NCBI GenBank assembly: GCA_020355105.1
Contig: CP070658.1
Span: 2,314,482 to 2,322,162 of the forward strand
Source of the DNA: Candidatus Thorarchaeota archaeon
GTDB taxonomy: Archaea > Asgardarchaeota > Thorarchaeia > Thorarchaeales > Thorarchaeaceae
Length of the DNA: 7,681 bases
Reading direction: 5' to 3'
A model generated the notes under the pieces. That model ran no database searches, was not told the origin of the DNA, and saw only the letters and a program-made list of their open reading frames with translations. Positions 6,135-7,681 of the stretch are shown here, one piece after another (position 1 is the first letter of the stretch; the number at the start of each line of letters is the position of its first letter). Position numbers and translations under genes: made by a program.

Positions 6135-7673
6135 ATGAATAAGACTAGATCGATTTCTCTGTCTCTATCAGTGGTATTGCTAGTATCCGTATTCGTACCT
6201 TGTTTCGTTATTATGCCAACTTTCGTGGAGGCGCAGACACCCATAAAGATAGGGTTCTTTGCTCCCTTCACAGGAGGGGGGCTTGATTTCTACGCACCAT
6301 GGACAAAACAAGGCTTCGAATTGGGAATGATTTATGCTACCACAATGATGGGGTATGATAACGAAAACAAGACTCAAGCAGGTCGACCCTATGAGCTCTA
6401 TTATTATGATACACAGGGGGCACTGGGTCCCGCTACCGCAGCAACACTGGCAACAACCGCAATCGAAACAGATGGCATTGACATCCTTGTTGGAGGAACC
6501 TATAGCAGCAGCGCCGCAGCAATTGCACCAATTGCGGAAGACTACCAGAAACTATACTTCATGACTCCAGCAGCCGGCGCTTCACTGACTGCAGCCAATT
6601 TCAATCCATACATTTTCCGAATTGCCAGGAATAACTGGCACGATGCCTATGCTGGCGTTACGTATGCTATGGATACGCTGAATCATACGAGATTCGCCTT
6701 CCTTGCCGCGGACTATTCCTTTGGAAGGGATGGTGTTGCGTCATTTAGCCGCGTAATCGAGGAGAAGGGAGGGACCGTGGTTTCGATTCAATATGCGTCT
6801 CTCTTTACTTCCGTTTGGGACTCATATATGACCGCTCTAATACATGCTGACCAGTTCTTGGGTGGAGTTGACTATTTGTTTGTCATTTGGGCAGGAAGCT
6901 TCGCCTCGATGTACTCTGCTTTTGGAACATTCAGCATCCCAAGCTATATGGATATCTCTGGAGCCAGTATTGACATCTTTCAAATGAATGAGATTGAAGC
7001 GAGTTTGGTACCTCCTGCTACCCTTGTGAATGCCACTGGGCTCTGTCTGTACGGCTATGATTTGCCGAACAACACTGCCAATGACTGGATGGTGTCGGAA
7101 TATATCGCCAGAGACATCCAGACTGATGCTCACGTGACTCTTTCACCAGGTATGCGTCCGGAGATCTTAACATTTCGAGCGCCTGAGCTGTTCTCTGCAA
7201 GTGGATTTGCCACAGCGCAGTTCTTGGTGGACGTAACAACCGCTATTCCGGACCTGGATTCTGGTTTAATGATCAACTATCTCGAAAGTGGTGTTACCAT
7301 CGACACTCCGAAGGGGCCAACGTACTTGAGACCAGAGGATCATCAAGGGCTTGCAGAGATGTACATCGCAAAAGTTGTGAATGACACGCGACCAGGGTCT
7401 GAAACAGAGAACCTCATCATTGCCGAATTGGTGGAAACCCTCGACCGCAACAAGGTTGCACCTCCAATTGAATCAGTCTGGAATGGTGAGCCATATGTTC
7501 CAGGTGGATTCGCACCAACGACACCAACAACGACCACAACAACAGGAACAACAACGGGAACAACGACAGATACAGGGCCGCCCCCGATACCGATGGAGAT
7601 CCTACTAGTCATCGGTCTCGGTGGAGGAGTCGTTATCGTACTCATAGCAGTTGTCGTGCTCAGAAGAAGGTAG
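6135..7673 (+). CDS. LIV-type ABC transporter substrate-binding protein, membrane-anchored at the C terminus
   Basis: This 512-residue extracellular binding protein would capture the ligand for a LivM-type importer such as the one at the left edge. An N-terminal signal peptide (Lys/Arg start, hydrophobic core, likely cleavage after VEA near residue 33) is followed by the family opening IKIGFFAPFTGGG (about 37-49), VGGTYSSSAAAIAPIAE (about 119-135) in the ligand cleft, and AADYSFGRDG (about 191-200), all typical of type I LIV-binding folds. The end has a Thr-rich stalk (462-480), a single membrane helix (about 487-509) and a terminal Arg-Arg-Arg. No lipobox is seen, so the C-terminal helix is the likely anchor, as is common in archaea. 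Several N-x-S/T sequons (e.g. NKT, NHT, NAT, NNT, NDT) fit a glycosylated surface protein. It has its own structured leader and possible promoter. The ligand cannot be named; branched amino acids, amides and aromatic acids all use this family. Confidence 0.9.
   Translation: MNKTRSISLSLSVVLLVSVFVPCFVIMPTFVEAQTPIKIGFFAPFTGGGLDFYAPWTKQGFELGMIYATTMMGYDNENKTQAGRPYELYYYDTQGALGPATAATLATTAIETDGIDILVGGTYSSSAAAIAPIAEDYQKLYFMTPAAGASLTAANFNPYIFRIARNNWHDAYAGVTYAMDTLNHTRFAFLAADYSFGRDGVASFSRVIEEKGGTVVSIQYASLFTSVWDSYMTALIHADQFLGGVDYLFVIWAGSFASMYSAFGTFSIPSYMDISGASIDIFQMNEIEASLVPPATLVNATGLCLYGYDLPNNTANDWMVSEYIARDIQTDAHVTLSPGMRPEILTFRAPELFSASGFATAQFLVDVTTAIPDLDSGLMINYLESGVTIDTPKGPTYLRPEDHQGLAEMYIAKVVNDTRPGSETENLIIAELVETLDRNKVAPPIESVWNGEPYVPGGFAPTTPTTTTTTGTTTGTTTDTGPPPIPMEILLVIGLGGGVVIVLIAVVVLRRR
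7518..7574 (+). repeat. low-complexity Thr-rich stalk coding tract
   Basis: This tract of ACA/ACG/ACC codons with interspersed GGA/GGG encodes a run of Thr with GTTT units. It is strongly A/C-rich on this strand. It serves as a flexible, probably O-glycosylated spacer between the binding domain and the membrane helix, and its length may vary between strains by slippage. Confidence 0.65.
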
Positions 7674-7681
7674 TGACAAGC

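Noticed and set aside
7539..7570. ACA/ACG repeat as a CRISPR-like or mobile repeat.
   Set aside because: It is an in-frame codon repeat within the binding-protein stalk with no spacer structure.
7343..7645. Minus-strand open frame of 100 codons rich in Val and Pro opposite the Thr-rich stalk.
   Set aside because: The Val runs are simply the antisense of ACA/ACC/ACG Thr codons. It is a composition artefact.

Overview
The window appears to be an archaeal chromosome segment with five complete genes and one gene cut by the left edge, all on the + strand. The archaeal assignment is an inference. It rests on a solute-binding protein with a C-terminal membrane anchor behind a Thr-rich stalk ending in Arg-Arg-Arg, a TATA-like element instead of a clear -35/-10 pair, and short spacers with strong GGAGG-type Shine-Dalgarno sites. 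The style and the moderate GC content (judged by eye, not counted) recall Asgard archaea such as Thorarchaeota, but the lineage cannot be proven from this sequence.

Layout: (1) 1-1551, the 3' part of a LivM-type branched-chain amino acid/amide ABC permease with an unusual extra membrane module and a C-terminal extra helix. (2) 1614-2480, an alpha/beta hydrolase. (3) 2531-3541, a ketoacyl synthase III (FabH)-like thiolase-fold enzyme that keeps the nucleophilic Cys but has Thr and Tyr where FabH has its catalytic His and Asn. (4) 3629-5200, an AMP-forming acyl-CoA ligase with all main motifs. (5) 5182-5976, a second alpha/beta hydrolase, overlapping the ligase by 19 nt. (6) 5977-6134, a 158-nt regulatory gap with a possible TATA box and three tandem hairpins. 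(7) 6135-7673, a LIV-type extracellular substrate-binding protein.

Working model (inference): the LIV-type transporter, whose other permease and two ATPases would lie outside the window, imports a small carboxylate or amide-like compound. The ligase activates an acid as its CoA thioester, the KASIII-like enzyme performs a condensation or acyl transfer, and one or both hydrolases cleave an ester, lactone, thioester or C-C bond. The enzyme order hydrolase / KASIII-like / ligase / hydrolase sits between two transporter parts and looks like one transcription unit, with the binding protein under additional control of its own.

The items most worth a second look are the altered catalytic residues of the KASIII-like enzyme, the mutually exclusive hairpins leading into the Shine-Dalgarno site of the binding protein, and the enlarged LivM permease. 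I saw no RNA genes, CRISPR arrays, insertion sequences or attachment sites.
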